Source: DASSUW01 sp963806395
GTDB lineage: Bacteria; Actinomycetota; Thermoleophilia; Solirubrobacterales; Solirubrobacteraceae
Assembly (NCBI GenBank): GCA_963806395.1
Contig: CAWDYI010000002.1
Span: forward strand, 1 to 64,000
DNA length: 64,000 nucleotides
Direction: 5' to 3'
Positions 9,035 through 19,800 of the stretch are shown in pieces. The translations under genes and the position numbers were made by a program. A model generated the notes under the pieces. The model was given only the letters and a program-made list of their open reading frames with translations. It did not search any database and had not been told where the DNA came from. Numbering within the stretch: position 1 is the stretch's first letter; each line of letters opens with the position of its first letter.

Positions 9035-12000
9035 CTCCCCACCGCATCCGTATTGGCTTGGCGGCCCTGGCCGCCTTCGTGCTTCTCGGGACGGTATCCG
9101 TCGTTCCCGCGGCGCCCCAGGCCTCGAGCCCCCCGCTCGCGCCCGAGGGCCTGACCGCCATGAGCCTCGACGGCAAGGTGGCGCTGTCCTGGCGCCCGTC
9201 CGCCGGCGCCACCTCGTATGAGGTGTACCGCGGGACGTCCGCCGGCTCGATCACCACCCTCGTCACGCCCGCCGCGTACAGCGCGACGACGTTCGACGAC
9301 ACGACCGTCACCAACGGCACGACCTACTTCTATGAGGTCCGCGCGACCGCGGACAGCACCCAGTCCGGCGCCGCCCAGCGCGCCACGGCGACTCCGCGCG
9401 CGGCCGCGTGCTCGACCGGAAACGCGGTCGTCGTCGAGAACTGCTTCCCCGGCACGACCGCCTGGAAGGCGCTCGGCGCGTCGCGCTGGTACCCGACCGG
9501 GATCGAGGGCTTCCTGTCCGCCTCCAGCGTCAACGCCGGCGGCAGCGTCGATCTGCGCGTCACCACCGGCGGCTGGGACGTCCCCTACCACGTCGAGATC
9601 TACCGCACCGGCCACTACGGCGGCGCGCAGGGACGCCTCGTGTCGACGATCCCCGGCCTCATGGCCGAGCACGGCTACTGCGACAAGTGGGTCGACACCA
9701 GCGGGCTCACCGACTGCATCGGCCTCAACCGCACGGCGACCATCTCCACCAGCGACGACTGGACCACCGGCGTCTACCTGCTCAAGCTCGTCCGCGACGA
9801 CAACGGCGAGTACAGCCAGGCGATGCTCGTCGTGCGCGCCGACGGCGGCACGTCGAAGGTGCTGTTCGGCGTGCCCACGTCGACCTACCAGGCCTACAAC
9901 GAGTACGGCGGCAAGTCGACCTACAACTTCAACAGCGACCCGCCGAACACGGTCTCCACCCAGACGCGCGCGGTCGAGGTCTCGTTCGACCGGCCGTACC
10001 AGCAGCCGACCGGCAACACGAACGCGCACGACTGGTACACGCGCACCGACCTGGCCACGATCTCGTGGCTCGAGGCCCAGGGCTACGACACGAGCTACAT
10101 CGCGTCCGAGGACCTGCACACCGACGGCGGCCAGCTGACCCAGCACGACGTCTTCGTCTCGGGCGCCCACGACGAGTACTGGTCGCAGGCGATGTTCGAC
10201 GCCGTGAAGGCGGCGCGCGACGCCGGCACGTCGGTGATCTTCACCGGCGCCAACGCCGTCTACTGGCGCGTGCGCTTCGTGCCGAGCCCGACCTCCGGCA
10301 TCCCCAACCGCGTGATGGTCACGTACAAGACCATCCAGAGCGGCCCGCCGGACCCGAGCGGCCACTCGACGTCGACGTTCCGCGATCCCGCCGGCCCGAA
10401 CAAGCCGGAGAACCAGCTGATCGGCCAGATGTACATCGGCGACCGGCTCGCGGACGACTTCCCGCTGCGCGTGACCGCGCAGGAGGGCAAGCACCGCTTC
10501 TGGCGCTACAGCAGCGTGGCCAACCTCGCCGCGGGCACGACCGTCGCGATCGGCACCAAGATCGTCGGCTGGGAGTGGGACCGGCGGTTCGACAACGGCC
10601 TCGAGCCGGCGGGCGTCGAGACGCTCGCCACGTCGGCGGTGTCCGGCAACGTGCTCCAGGACAACGGGAGCACCTACGCGACCGGCAACGCGCAGTCGAA
10701 CGCCACGATCTACAAGGCGGCGAGCGGCGCGCTGGTGTTCGCGACCGGCACCAACAACTGGTGGCGAGGGCTGGCGCTGAACCAGCACGGCGAGGGCGAG
10801 GTCGACACCCGCATCCAGCAGGCGACCGTCAACGTGCTCTCCGACATGGGCGTGCGGCCGACGACGCTCGCGGCCGGCCTGCTGGTCGACCCGACCGGGC
10901 CCCCGGTCGTGGCCAACCGGACGCCCGCCTCGGGCGCCACCGGTGTCGCGCTCGAGACCGACGTCCGCGCCACCTTCGACCGCGAGCTCGACCCGGCCAC
11001 CGTCGACGCCGGCGACCTGTACCTGACCGAGCCGGGCGGTGCGACCGTCCCGGCGTCGCTGACGCTCGACAACCCGACCAAGTCGCTCGTGCTGCACCCC
11101 GACGACGTGCTCGAGCCCAACGCGGTGTACACCGCCCACCTCGGCACCGGCGTCAAGAGCTGGCTCGGCGTCGCGCCGGCGTCGGCCGTCACGTGGAGCT
11201 TCACCACCGGGCCGGGCGCACCGCCCGTCGTCACCACGAGGAACCCGGCGGCCGCCGCCACCGGCGTCTTCACCGACGCGCTCGTCACCGCGCGCTTCAA
11301 CCGCAAGCTGAACCCGGCGACGGTCACCGGCACGACGTTCACGCTGCGTCCCGCCGCCGGCGGATCGCCCGTCGCGGCAACCGTCAGCTACGACGTCGCG
11401 ACGCGGACCGCGCGGCTGCAGCCGGCCGCCCGCCTCGCCCAGTCGACGGCCTACACGGCAGAGCTGACCACCGGCATCCAGGCGACCGACGGCATCCCGA
11501 TCGCCGCGCCCGTGAGCTGGAGCTTCACGACCGGCACGAACGTGACGATCAGCGGCCGCTTCCCGGCCGCCTCCGCCACCGGCCTGTCCACGCAGACCAA
11601 CGTGCGCGCGGTGTTCTCGCGCGCCGTCGACGCCGCGACCGTGACCGAGGACGCCGTCCAACTGACGACGGCCGGCGGCCTGAACATCAGCGGCACCGTG
11701 GTGTTCGATCCGGCATCGAGGACCGCGACGCTGGTCCCGGCCTCCGCGCTCGCCGCCGGCGCCACCTACACCGTGACGGCCGGCGAAGGCGTCCGCGGCG
11801 CCGACGGCGCGCCGACCGACGAGTCGACGTGGACGTTCACGACCGCGCTGACGCCGCCTCCCCCGCCCGCCGCCGTCTCGCTGTTCCCGGCCGCCGGCGC
11901 CACCGCCGTCTCCAACGGCACGACGGTGAAGATCGTCTTCGACCGCTCGCTCGACCCGACGACGGTGACCGCGCAGACGGTCACGCTGACGCCGGAGGGC

Positions 12001-13809
12001 GGCACGCCCGTCGCCGGCACGGTGAGCTACGACGACGCCGCCCACCGCGTGACGCTCACCCCGTACTCCGGCCTCGACGCCGGGGTCGAGTACACGGCGA
12101 CCGTCTCGACGCTCGTCCGCACGACCACGGGCGCGCCGCCCTCCGCGGCGATCACGTGGTCCTTCACGGCAGCCGACTGCCCGTGCGCGCTGATGACCGG
12201 CGTCACGCCGACCTGGACCGGCGTCCCGGTCCACGACTACCGCTCGGGGGCAGGCCCGTTCACGTACGAGCTCGGCACCAAGGTGAGCGTCACCGAGACG
12301 GCCAAGCTGATCGCGCTCCGGTTCTGGAAGGAGCCGGGCGAGACCGGCACGCACGTCGGGCACGTCTGGACCTCGACCGGCCAGTTGCTCGCCTCCGCGA
12401 CCTACCAGAACGAGAGCGCGTCCGGCTGGCAGCGCCAGCCGCTGGCCACGCCGCTGACCCTGACGCCCGGCCAGACCTACGTCGTGTCCGTCGGCCTCAA
12501 CACGGTCTATGCGAAGACGACGAACGGGCTCGCGCAGACGATCTCCTCCGGCCCGCTCCGCACGGTCGGCGACGGCGCCAACGGCGTCTTCAATGAGACG
12601 GCCGGCCAGTTCCCGTCGGGCTCCTGGCAGTCGAGCAACTACTTCGTCGACGGTGTCGTGAGCCTGCCGTCCGCGCCGCAGCACACGCCGCAGGTGACGA
12701 CGCAGACGCCGACGTCGGGAGCCACCGGCATCCCGGTGTCGAGCGCCGTGACCGCGACCTTCTCGACCTATCTGAACCCGTCGAGCGTGAACGGCACGAC
12801 GTTCAGGCTGACCGACCCGGGCGGAAACCCGGTGCCGGCGACCGTGGCCTACGACGACGACACGCGGACCGTCACGCTCACGCCCAACAGCGCGCTCCAG
12901 ACGGGCACCGCGTACACGGCGCGCCTCACCACCGGCATCAGGTCTGACGACGAGACGCCGTTGCCGGCGGCCGTCAACTGGACGTTCTCGACCGTTCCGC
13001 CGGTGCCGCCGGCGGTGCTCTCGACGACGCCGGTCGACGGTGCAACGCAGCTCGGCGAGAACCCGACGCTGAGCGCCACGTTCTCGCAGGCGATGAACGC
13101 CTCGACGATCACCAGCAGCACGTTCAAGCTGACCGGGCCCGGTGGGTCCGCGATGGCCGCCGGGATCGACTACGACCCGGTGACGCGGACCGCCGGCCTC
13201 GTGCCGTCGGCGCCGCTCGCGCCGGCGACGGCCTACGTCGTCACGCTCACGACCGGCGTCCAGAGCGTCCAGGGCCTCGGGCTCGAGCAGCCGGTCACAT
13301 GGACCTTCTCGACCTCGAACTGCCCGTGCCGGCTGTTCGACGCCAGCTACAGCCCGGCCATGACCGACCTCGCCACCTCGAACGGGCGGAGCGGAAGCGG
13401 CTGGACGCTCGAGATGGGCGTCAAGGTGCGCGTGTCGCAGGCGGCACAGCTCACCGCGATTCGGTACTACAGATCCCCCGGCGAAACTGGTTCGCACACC
13501 GGGCGGGTCTGGAACGCGCAGGGCCAGATGGTCGCCAGCGTGGCGTTCACCGGCGAGACGGGCTCCGGCTGGCAGCAGCAGGCGCTCGCCGCGCCGGTGG
13601 CGCTCACGCCCGGCCAGACGTACGTCGTCTCGGTCGGGATGAACGACCGCTTCGTGATGACGATCGGGCGGTTCAACAGCTCGATCGTGTCGGGCCCGCT
13701 GTTCAGCGTCGCGGACGGCGCGAACGGCGTGTTCGCGGACGCGGCAGGCTCGTTCCCGGTCAACAGCTGGGGCGGAAGCGACTACGGCGTCGACGCGGTG
13801 GTCCGATGA
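9031..13809 (+). CDS. Giant secreted protein: dimethylformamidase-like domain, six Big_5 Ig domains, two DUF4082 domains
   Basis: 1,592 aa, starting ATG overlapping the upstream stop (ATGA). A Sec signal peptide (about 1-30, cleavage near AAPQA) leads to a fibronectin-III domain (40-125), then a region of about 480 aa resembling the N,N-dimethylformamidase large-subunit C-terminal family: FGVPTSTYQAYNEYGGKS, VSFDRPY, DWYTRTDLATISWLE, SGAHDEYWSQAM and TGANAVYWRVRF. The HDEYW box carries the His/Glu used for iron in the family. Then come four SbsA-like Big_5 repeats (about 10.9-12.17 kb), a DUF4082 domain opening CPCALM (12.18-12.66 kb), two Big_5 repeats, and a second DUF4082 opening CPCRLF (13.32-13.8 kb). 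Possible extracellular amidase or carbohydrate-binding surface protein; true substrate unknown. Confidence 0.85.
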   Translation: MTPHRIRIGLAALAAFVLLGTVSVVPAAPQASSPPLAPEGLTAMSLDGKVALSWRPSAGATSYEVYRGTSAGSITTLVTPAAYSATTFDDTTVTNGTTYFYEVRATADSTQSGAAQRATATPRAAACSTGNAVVVENCFPGTTAWKALGASRWYPTGIEGFLSASSVNAGGSVDLRVTTGGWDVPYHVEIYRTGHYGGAQGRLVSTIPGLMAEHGYCDKWVDTSGLTDCIGLNRTATISTSDDWTTGVYLLKLVRDDNGEYSQAMLVVRADGGTSKVLFGVPTSTYQAYNEYGGKSTYNFNSDPPNTVSTQTRAVEVSFDRPYQQPTGNTNAHDWYTRTDLATISWLEAQGYDTSYIASEDLHTDGGQLTQHDVFVSGAHDEYWSQAMFDAVKAARDAGTSVIFTGANAVYWRVRFVPSPTSGIPNRVMVTYKTIQSGPPDPSGHSTSTFRDPAGPNKPENQLIGQMYIGDRLADDFPLRVTAQEGKHRFWRYSSVANLAAGTTVAIGTKIVGWEWDRRFDNGLEPAGVETLATSAVSGNVLQDNGSTYATGNAQSNATIYKAASGALVFATGTNNWWRGLALNQHGEGEVDTRIQQATVNVLSDMGVRPTTLAAGLLVDPTGPPVVANRTPASGATGVALETDVRATFDRELDPATVDAGDLYLTEPGGATVPASLTLDNPTKSLVLHPDDVLEPNAVYTAHLGTGVKSWLGVAPASAVTWSFTTGPGAPPVVTTRNPAAAATGVFTDALVTARFNRKLNPATVTGTTFTLRPAAGGSPVAATVSYDVATRTARLQPAARLAQSTAYTAELTTGIQATDGIPIAAPVSWSFTTGTNVTISGRFPAASATGLSTQTNVRAVFSRAVDAATVTEDAVQLTTAGGLNISGTVVFDPASRTATLVPASALAAGATYTVTAGEGVRGADGAPTDESTWTFTTALTPPPPPAAVSLFPAAGATAVSNGTTVKIVFDRSLDPTTVTAQTVTLTPEGGTPVAGTVSYDDAAHRVTLTPYSGLDAGVEYTATVSTLVRTTTGAPPSAAITWSFTAADCPCALMTGVTPTWTGVPVHDYRSGAGPFTYELGTKVSVTETAKLIALRFWKEPGETGTHVGHVWTSTGQLLASATYQNESASGWQRQPLATPLTLTPGQTYVVSVGLNTVYAKTTNGLAQTISSGPLRTVGDGANGVFNETAGQFPSGSWQSSNYFVDGVVSLPSAPQHTPQVTTQTPTSGATGIPVSSAVTATFSTYLNPSSVNGTTFRLTDPGGNPVPATVAYDDDTRTVTLTPNSALQTGTAYTARLTTGIRSDDETPLPAAVNWTFSTVPPVPPAVLSTTPVDGATQLGENPTLSATFSQAMNASTITSSTFKLTGPGGSAMAAGIDYDPVTRTAGLVPSAPLAPATAYVVTLTTGVQSVQGLGLEQPVTWTFSTSNCPCRLFDASYSPAMTDLATSNGRSGSGWTLEMGVKVRVSQAAQLTAIRYYRSPGETGSHTGRVWNAQGQMVASVAFTGETGSGWQQQALAAPVALTPGQTYVVSVGMNDRFVMTIGRFNSSIVSGPLFSVADGANGVFADAAGSFPVNSWGGSDYGVDAVVR

Positions 13810-16800
13810 AGCGCCTCGTCCTCCTGTTCCTCGCGGTCCTCGTCCTCGGGGTCGCGGCCCCTGCGTCGGCGATTGCCGCGCCGCCCGGCGGAGTGACGGG
13901 CATGGCGCTCGACGGCCGCGTCGAGCTGTCGTGGCAGCCCGCAGCCGGAGCGACGGGCTACCGCATCTATCGCGGCACCAGCCCCGGGTCGATCACGACA
14001 CCGCTGATGGTGAGCCCGATGGTGCCGCCGGACCTGAACGTCCCGGCGAGCTTCGTCGACATCGGGGCCGTCAACGGGACGACCTACTACTACGCGGTGC
14101 GCGCGATCATCGCCGGGGTCGAGTCCACCAACTCGCGGATCGTGCAGGCGACGCCACGGGCGGCCGCGTGCAACGGCGGGAATCCCGTCACGCGCGAGAA
14201 CTGCCGGCCCGGAGACGCCGACTGGAACATCGGCCTGGCGTCCGGCGTGCGCGCGTTCGGCACGCTCCAGAGCATCGACCACGGCGGCTCGGTCGATCTC
14301 AAGATCTCGGCGCCGGGAGCCTCGGCCGTCGACATCGAGATCTTCCGCAGCGGCTACTACGGCGGCGCCGGCGCGCGGCTGTTCGCGACGCTGCCGGCGG
14401 TGCCGGTGGCCACGCAGCCGGGCTGCGTCAGCACGGCGAGCCTCGGCCTCTTCGACTGCGCCAACTGGTCGGTCACGCAGACGATCACGACGACCACCGC
14501 CTGGCCGTCCGGCGTCTACCTGATCCGGGCGACGCGCAACGACACGAACGCCGACACGCACGTGCTGCTGGTCGTCCGCGACGACGCCCGCAACGCCGAG
14601 GTGCTCTACGGCGTCCCGACCACCACGTACCAGGCCTACAACAACTACGGCGGCAAGTCGCTGTACAACCACAACTCGAGCGCCACGCCGACCGTCTCGG
14701 GCAGCGGCCGCGCGGTCAAGGTCTCGTTCGACCGCCCGTACGAGCAGCAGCACGACAACATCGCGCACGACTGGTACACGCGCACCGACTACGCGACCGT
14801 CGCGTGGCTCGAACGCTCGGGCTACGACGTCTCCTACGGCGCCGTGTCGGACCTCGAGCGCCAGGGCCCGACCGTCGCCGAGCACCGCATCTTCGTCTCC
14901 GGCGTGCACGACGAGTACTACTCGGCGGCCATGCGGACGGCGCTCGAGCAGGCGCGCGACAGCGGCACCGACCTGTTCTTCACCGGCTCCAACGAGGTCT
15001 ACTGGAAGGTCCGGTTCGAGCCGAGCGGCGTCGACGCCCGCCAGGACCGCGTGATGGTCGGCTACAAGACCGCCCAGAGCGGCGGCGCCGACCCGAGCGG
15101 GATCTCCACGAGCACGTGGCGCGATCCTGCCGGCCCGAACCAGCCCGAGAACGCGCTGACGGGCGTCATGTACGTCGGCCAGAAGGACTACGACTACTTC
15201 CCGATGCGGGTGACGGCCGCGCAGGGCCAGGATCGCGTCTGGCGCTACACCGGGCTCGACACGCAGGCCGCCGGCCAGACCGCGACGCTCGGCACCGGCA
15301 TGCTCGGCTGGGAGTGGGACGCCCGCGTCGACAACGGCGCCGCCCCGCCCGGCCTGGTCACGCTCGCGGCCTCCCCCGGCACCGGCGACATCCTCCAGGA
15401 CGCCGGCGGCGTCTACGCCCCGGGCTCGGCGGTCTCGCACATGGTCAAGTACCAGGCGCCGAGCGGAGCGCTCGTGGTGACGACCGGAACGAACCACTGG
15501 GCGTGGGGCCTGGCCGACGACGCGCGCGGCGACGGCGAGCCCGACCGCCGGATCCAGCAGGCGACCACCAACATCCTGATGGACATGGGGTCGGTGCCCG
15601 AGACCCCGGTGAGCAACATCGTCCTCGACGACCCGACCGCGCCCCCGCTGGTCACTCAGCGCACGCCTGCCTCCGGGGCGACGGACGTCGATCCCGCGTC
15701 GCTCGTCCGCGCGCTGTTCTCGCGCCCGATGGACGCGTCCACGATCAACACGACCTCCGTGCGGCTCGAGCGGCCCGGCGGCTCCGCCGTCGCCGGCGCG
15801 GTCGCGTACGACGCCACCACCTTCGCGATCACCTTCACGCCGGGCTTCGCGCTCGACCTCAACACGACCTACACGCTCCGGCTGGCGGCGACGATCAGGG
15901 CCGCCAACGGCGTCACGCTCGGCACTCCGCAGAGCTGGAGCTTCACGACGCGGCCGCCCGACACCACGCCTCCCGCCGTCGCCGTGACGAGCCCCGCCGA
16001 CGGCTCCACCGTCGTCGCCAGCGGGACGCTGACCGCGAACGCGACCGACTCGGGCGGCGTCGCCGGCGTGCGCTTCAAGGTCGACGGCAACGACGTCGGC
16101 GCCGAGGACACCGTCGCCCCGTACACGATGCCGTGGAACGTCTCAGGCGATGTCCGCCGGGCTCCACACCGTCACCGCGGTGGCGCGCGACACGTCGAAC
16201 AACAGCGCGACCTCGGCGCCGGTGAGCGTGACCGTCGACCCGAAGGGCCTGGTCGCCGCCTACGGCTTCGAGGAGACCTCCGGCACCGCCGCGGGCGACG
16301 CCTCCGGCAAGGGCAACGCCGGCACGATCTCCGGCGCCACGCGCACCACGTCCGGCCGGTTCGGCCGCGCGCTGAGCTTCGACGGCGTCAACGACATCGT
16401 CAACGTGCCCGACTCCTCAACGCTCGACCTCACGAACGCGGTCACGCTCGAGGCATGGGTGAACCCGTCGGTCGCCGGCGGCTGGCGCACCGCGCTGATG
16501 AAGGAGCAGCCGGCCGGCCTCGTGTACGGCATGTACTCGAACACCGACTCGAACCGCCCGAGCGCGCACGTGTACACGAACACCGAGTTCGACATCCGCG
16601 GCACCGCCGCGGCTCCGGTGAACACCTGGACGCATCTCGCCGCCACGTACGACGGCACGACGCTGCGCCTGTACGTGAACGGCACCCAGGTGTCGACGCG
16701 GACGCTGACCGGCAACGTCATCACCTCCACCGGGGCGCTGCGCATCGGCGGCAACACGATCTGGGGCGAGTACTTCCAGGGCTCGATCGACGAGGTGCGG

Positions 16801-19800
16801 CTGTACCGCCGCGTGCTGTCCGCGACCGAGGTCCAGACCGACATGAACACGTCGGTCGTCTCACCCGACACGCAGCCGCCGACGGCGCCCACCAACCTCG
16901 CGGCCACCGGCAGCATCGGACAGGTCGCGCTGACCTGGACGGCGGCCACCGACGACGTCGGCGTGGCCCGCTACAACGTCCACCGCTCGCCGACGCCGGG
17001 CTTCACGCCGACGACGGCGAACCGCGTCGCACAGGTCACCGGCACGAGCCACGCCGACGCGGTCGCGGCCGGCACGTGGTACTACCGCGTCGTGGCCGAG
17101 GACGGCGCCACCAACCCGTCGCCGTCCTCGAACGAGGCCACCGCCACGGCCACGAGCGACACGACGCCTCCCACCGTGTCGATGACCGCGCCGAGCGCCG
17201 GAGCGACCCTGGTCGGCAACGTCAACGTCACCGCCAACGCCGCCGACAACGTCGGCGTCGCCGGCGTGCGATTCCGGCTCGACAACACCGACCTCGGGGC
17301 CGAGGACACGTCCGCCCCGTACTCGGTGAGCTGGGACACGCGCACCGCCGGCAACGGACCGCACACGCTGACCGCGATCGCCCGCGACGCCGCCGGCGGG
17401 CAGACGACCGCGACCGCGGTCGCCGTCACGGTCGACAACCCGCCGGTCGACACGAGCGGCCTGGTCGCGGCATACGGCTTCGAGGAGCCGAGCGGCGACG
17501 CGGTCACCGACGCGTCGACCCAGGCGAACGCCGGCACGCTGACCGGCGCGACCCGCACGGCCGCCGGCCGCTTCGGCAGCGCGCTGTCGTTCGACGGCGC
17601 CGGCGACTGGGTGACGACGCCCGACGCGAACTCGCTCGACCTCACGACCGCGATGACGCTCGAGGCGTGGGTCAACCCGTCCGCGATCACCGGCTGGCGC
17701 ACGGCCGTGCTCAAGGAGGGCACCGGCGGGCTGTCCTACGGCCTGTACGCGAACAGCTCGTCGAACCGGCCGAGCGCGAACGTGCACATCGGATCCAGCG
17801 AGCTCGACACGCGCGGGACGGCGCAGCTGGCGCTCAATACGTGGTCGCACCTCGCGGCCACGTACGACGGCGCCAACCTGCGGCTCTACGTCAACGGCAC
17901 GCTCGTCGCGACCCGCCCGACCACCGGTGCGCTCGCCCTCGGCAGCGGACCGCTCCGGATCGGCGGCAACTCGTTCGCCGGCGACGAGTTCTTCACCGGT
18001 CTGATCGACGAGGTCCGCGTCTACCAGCGTGTGCTCACCGCCGGCGAGATCCAGGTCGACATGGGCTCCGCGATCGTCTCGGCCGACGCGAGCCCGCCAA
18101 CCGCGCCGACCGGCCTCACCGCCACGGGCGGCATCGGCAGCGCCACGCTCGGCTGGACCGCCGCGTCCGACGACGTCGGCGTCGTCCGCTACAACGTCCA
18201 CCGGAGCGCGACCAGCGGCTTCACGCCGACTGTCGCCAACCGCGTCGCCCAGGTGACGACCGGCACGAGCCACGTCGACACCGGCGTGGCACCGGGCACC
18301 TGGTTCTACAAGGTCACCGCGCAGGACGCGGCCGGCAACGTCGGACCCGCCTCCGCGCAGGCGAGCGCGACGGCGACGGCCGACACGACGGCTCCCTCCG
18401 TCTCGCTCACCGCTCCGGCGGCCGGCGCGACGGTCGTGGGCCCCGTGCACCTGACCGCGAACGCCACCGACAACGTCGCGGTCGCCGGCGTGCAGTTCAA
18501 GGTCGACGGCGCCAACGTCGGCGCCGAGGACACGACCGCGCCGTACGACGTGACGTGGGACACGACGGCGGCGACCAACACCACCCACACGATCACCGCG
18601 GTCGCGCGCGACGGGTCTGGCAACCAGACGACCTCGGCAGGCCGCACGGTCACCGTCAACAACCCGCCGGTCGACACCACCGGCCTCGTCGCCGCCTTCG
18701 GCTTCGAGGAGGGCACGGGCGCAGCCGTGAACGACGCGTCGATCGCCAACAACGACGGCTCGATCACCGGCGCGAGCTGGAGCCCCGCCGGCCGGTTCGG
18801 CAGCGCGCTGTCGTTCGACGGAGTCGACGACCGCATCAACGTGGCCGACAGCAGCAGCCTCGACCTGACGAACGGCATGACGCTCGAGGCGTGGGTCCAT
18901 CCCGACCAGAACGCCGGCTGGCGGACCGTGGTCATGAAGGAGGCAGGTGGCGACCTCGCCTACTCGATGTACTCGAGCGCCTGGAGCGACCGGCCGAGCG
19001 GCCACGTCTTCACGGGCGGCGAGCGCGACACCCGTGCCCCGGCCTCGCTGCCGGTCGGGACCTGGTCGCACCTCGCGGTGACGTTCGACGGCACGACGCT
19101 GCGGCTCTACGTCGACGGCACGCAGGTGTCCAGCACGGCGGTCGGGGGCACGGTGCTCACCTCCACGGGCGCGCTGCGGATCGGCGGCAACGCGATCTGG
19201 GGCGAGTACTTCAAGGGCATGATCGACGAGGTGCGCGTCTACAGCCGCGCCCTGACGGCGACCGAGATCCAGCGCGATCGCGACGCCGCCGTCACGGCGG
19301 GATCGCAGCCCGGGGCCGGGCCTGAGGTCACGGGCCAGTTCTCGGCGCCGGTGACCTGGCCGCTCGTGCCGGTCCACATCGCGACGCTCAGCAACGGCAA
19401 GATCGCCGTCTGGGACGGGTTCGACGCCGCGCTCAACTCCGAGCGCATCTGGGATCCGGCCACGGGCGGGTTCGACCCGATCCCGACGGGCCGCAACCTG
19501 TTCTGCGCCGCGCACATCACGCTGCCGGACGGGCGCCTGTTCATCGCCGGCGGCCACATCGAGGCGAACGTCGGCCTCAAGGACACGCACATCTACAACC
19601 CGGCCAGCGACACCTGGTTCCGCGGGACGGACATGGCCCGCGGGCGCTGGTACCCGACGGCGACGACGCTGCCCGACGGCCGGATCCTCGTCGTCTCCGG
19701 CGACAACATCACGCTCAACGCCCCAGGCATGCCGACGCCGCTCAAGAACGGCTCGGAGACGCTGCCGGAGATCTACAACGTCGACACCAACACGTGGACG

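Noticed and set aside
8404..13497. A 1,697-codon open frame on the minus strand antisense to the first giant protein
   Set aside because: It is Arg/Gly-rich with no family motifs, signal or ribosome site, and arises from the GC-biased codons of the real plus-strand gene.
9031..13809. A true N,N-dimethylformamide-degrading enzyme
   Set aside because: The protein is secreted, multidomain and in a glycan operon, and no small-subunit gene is adjacent; only domain similarity is claimed.
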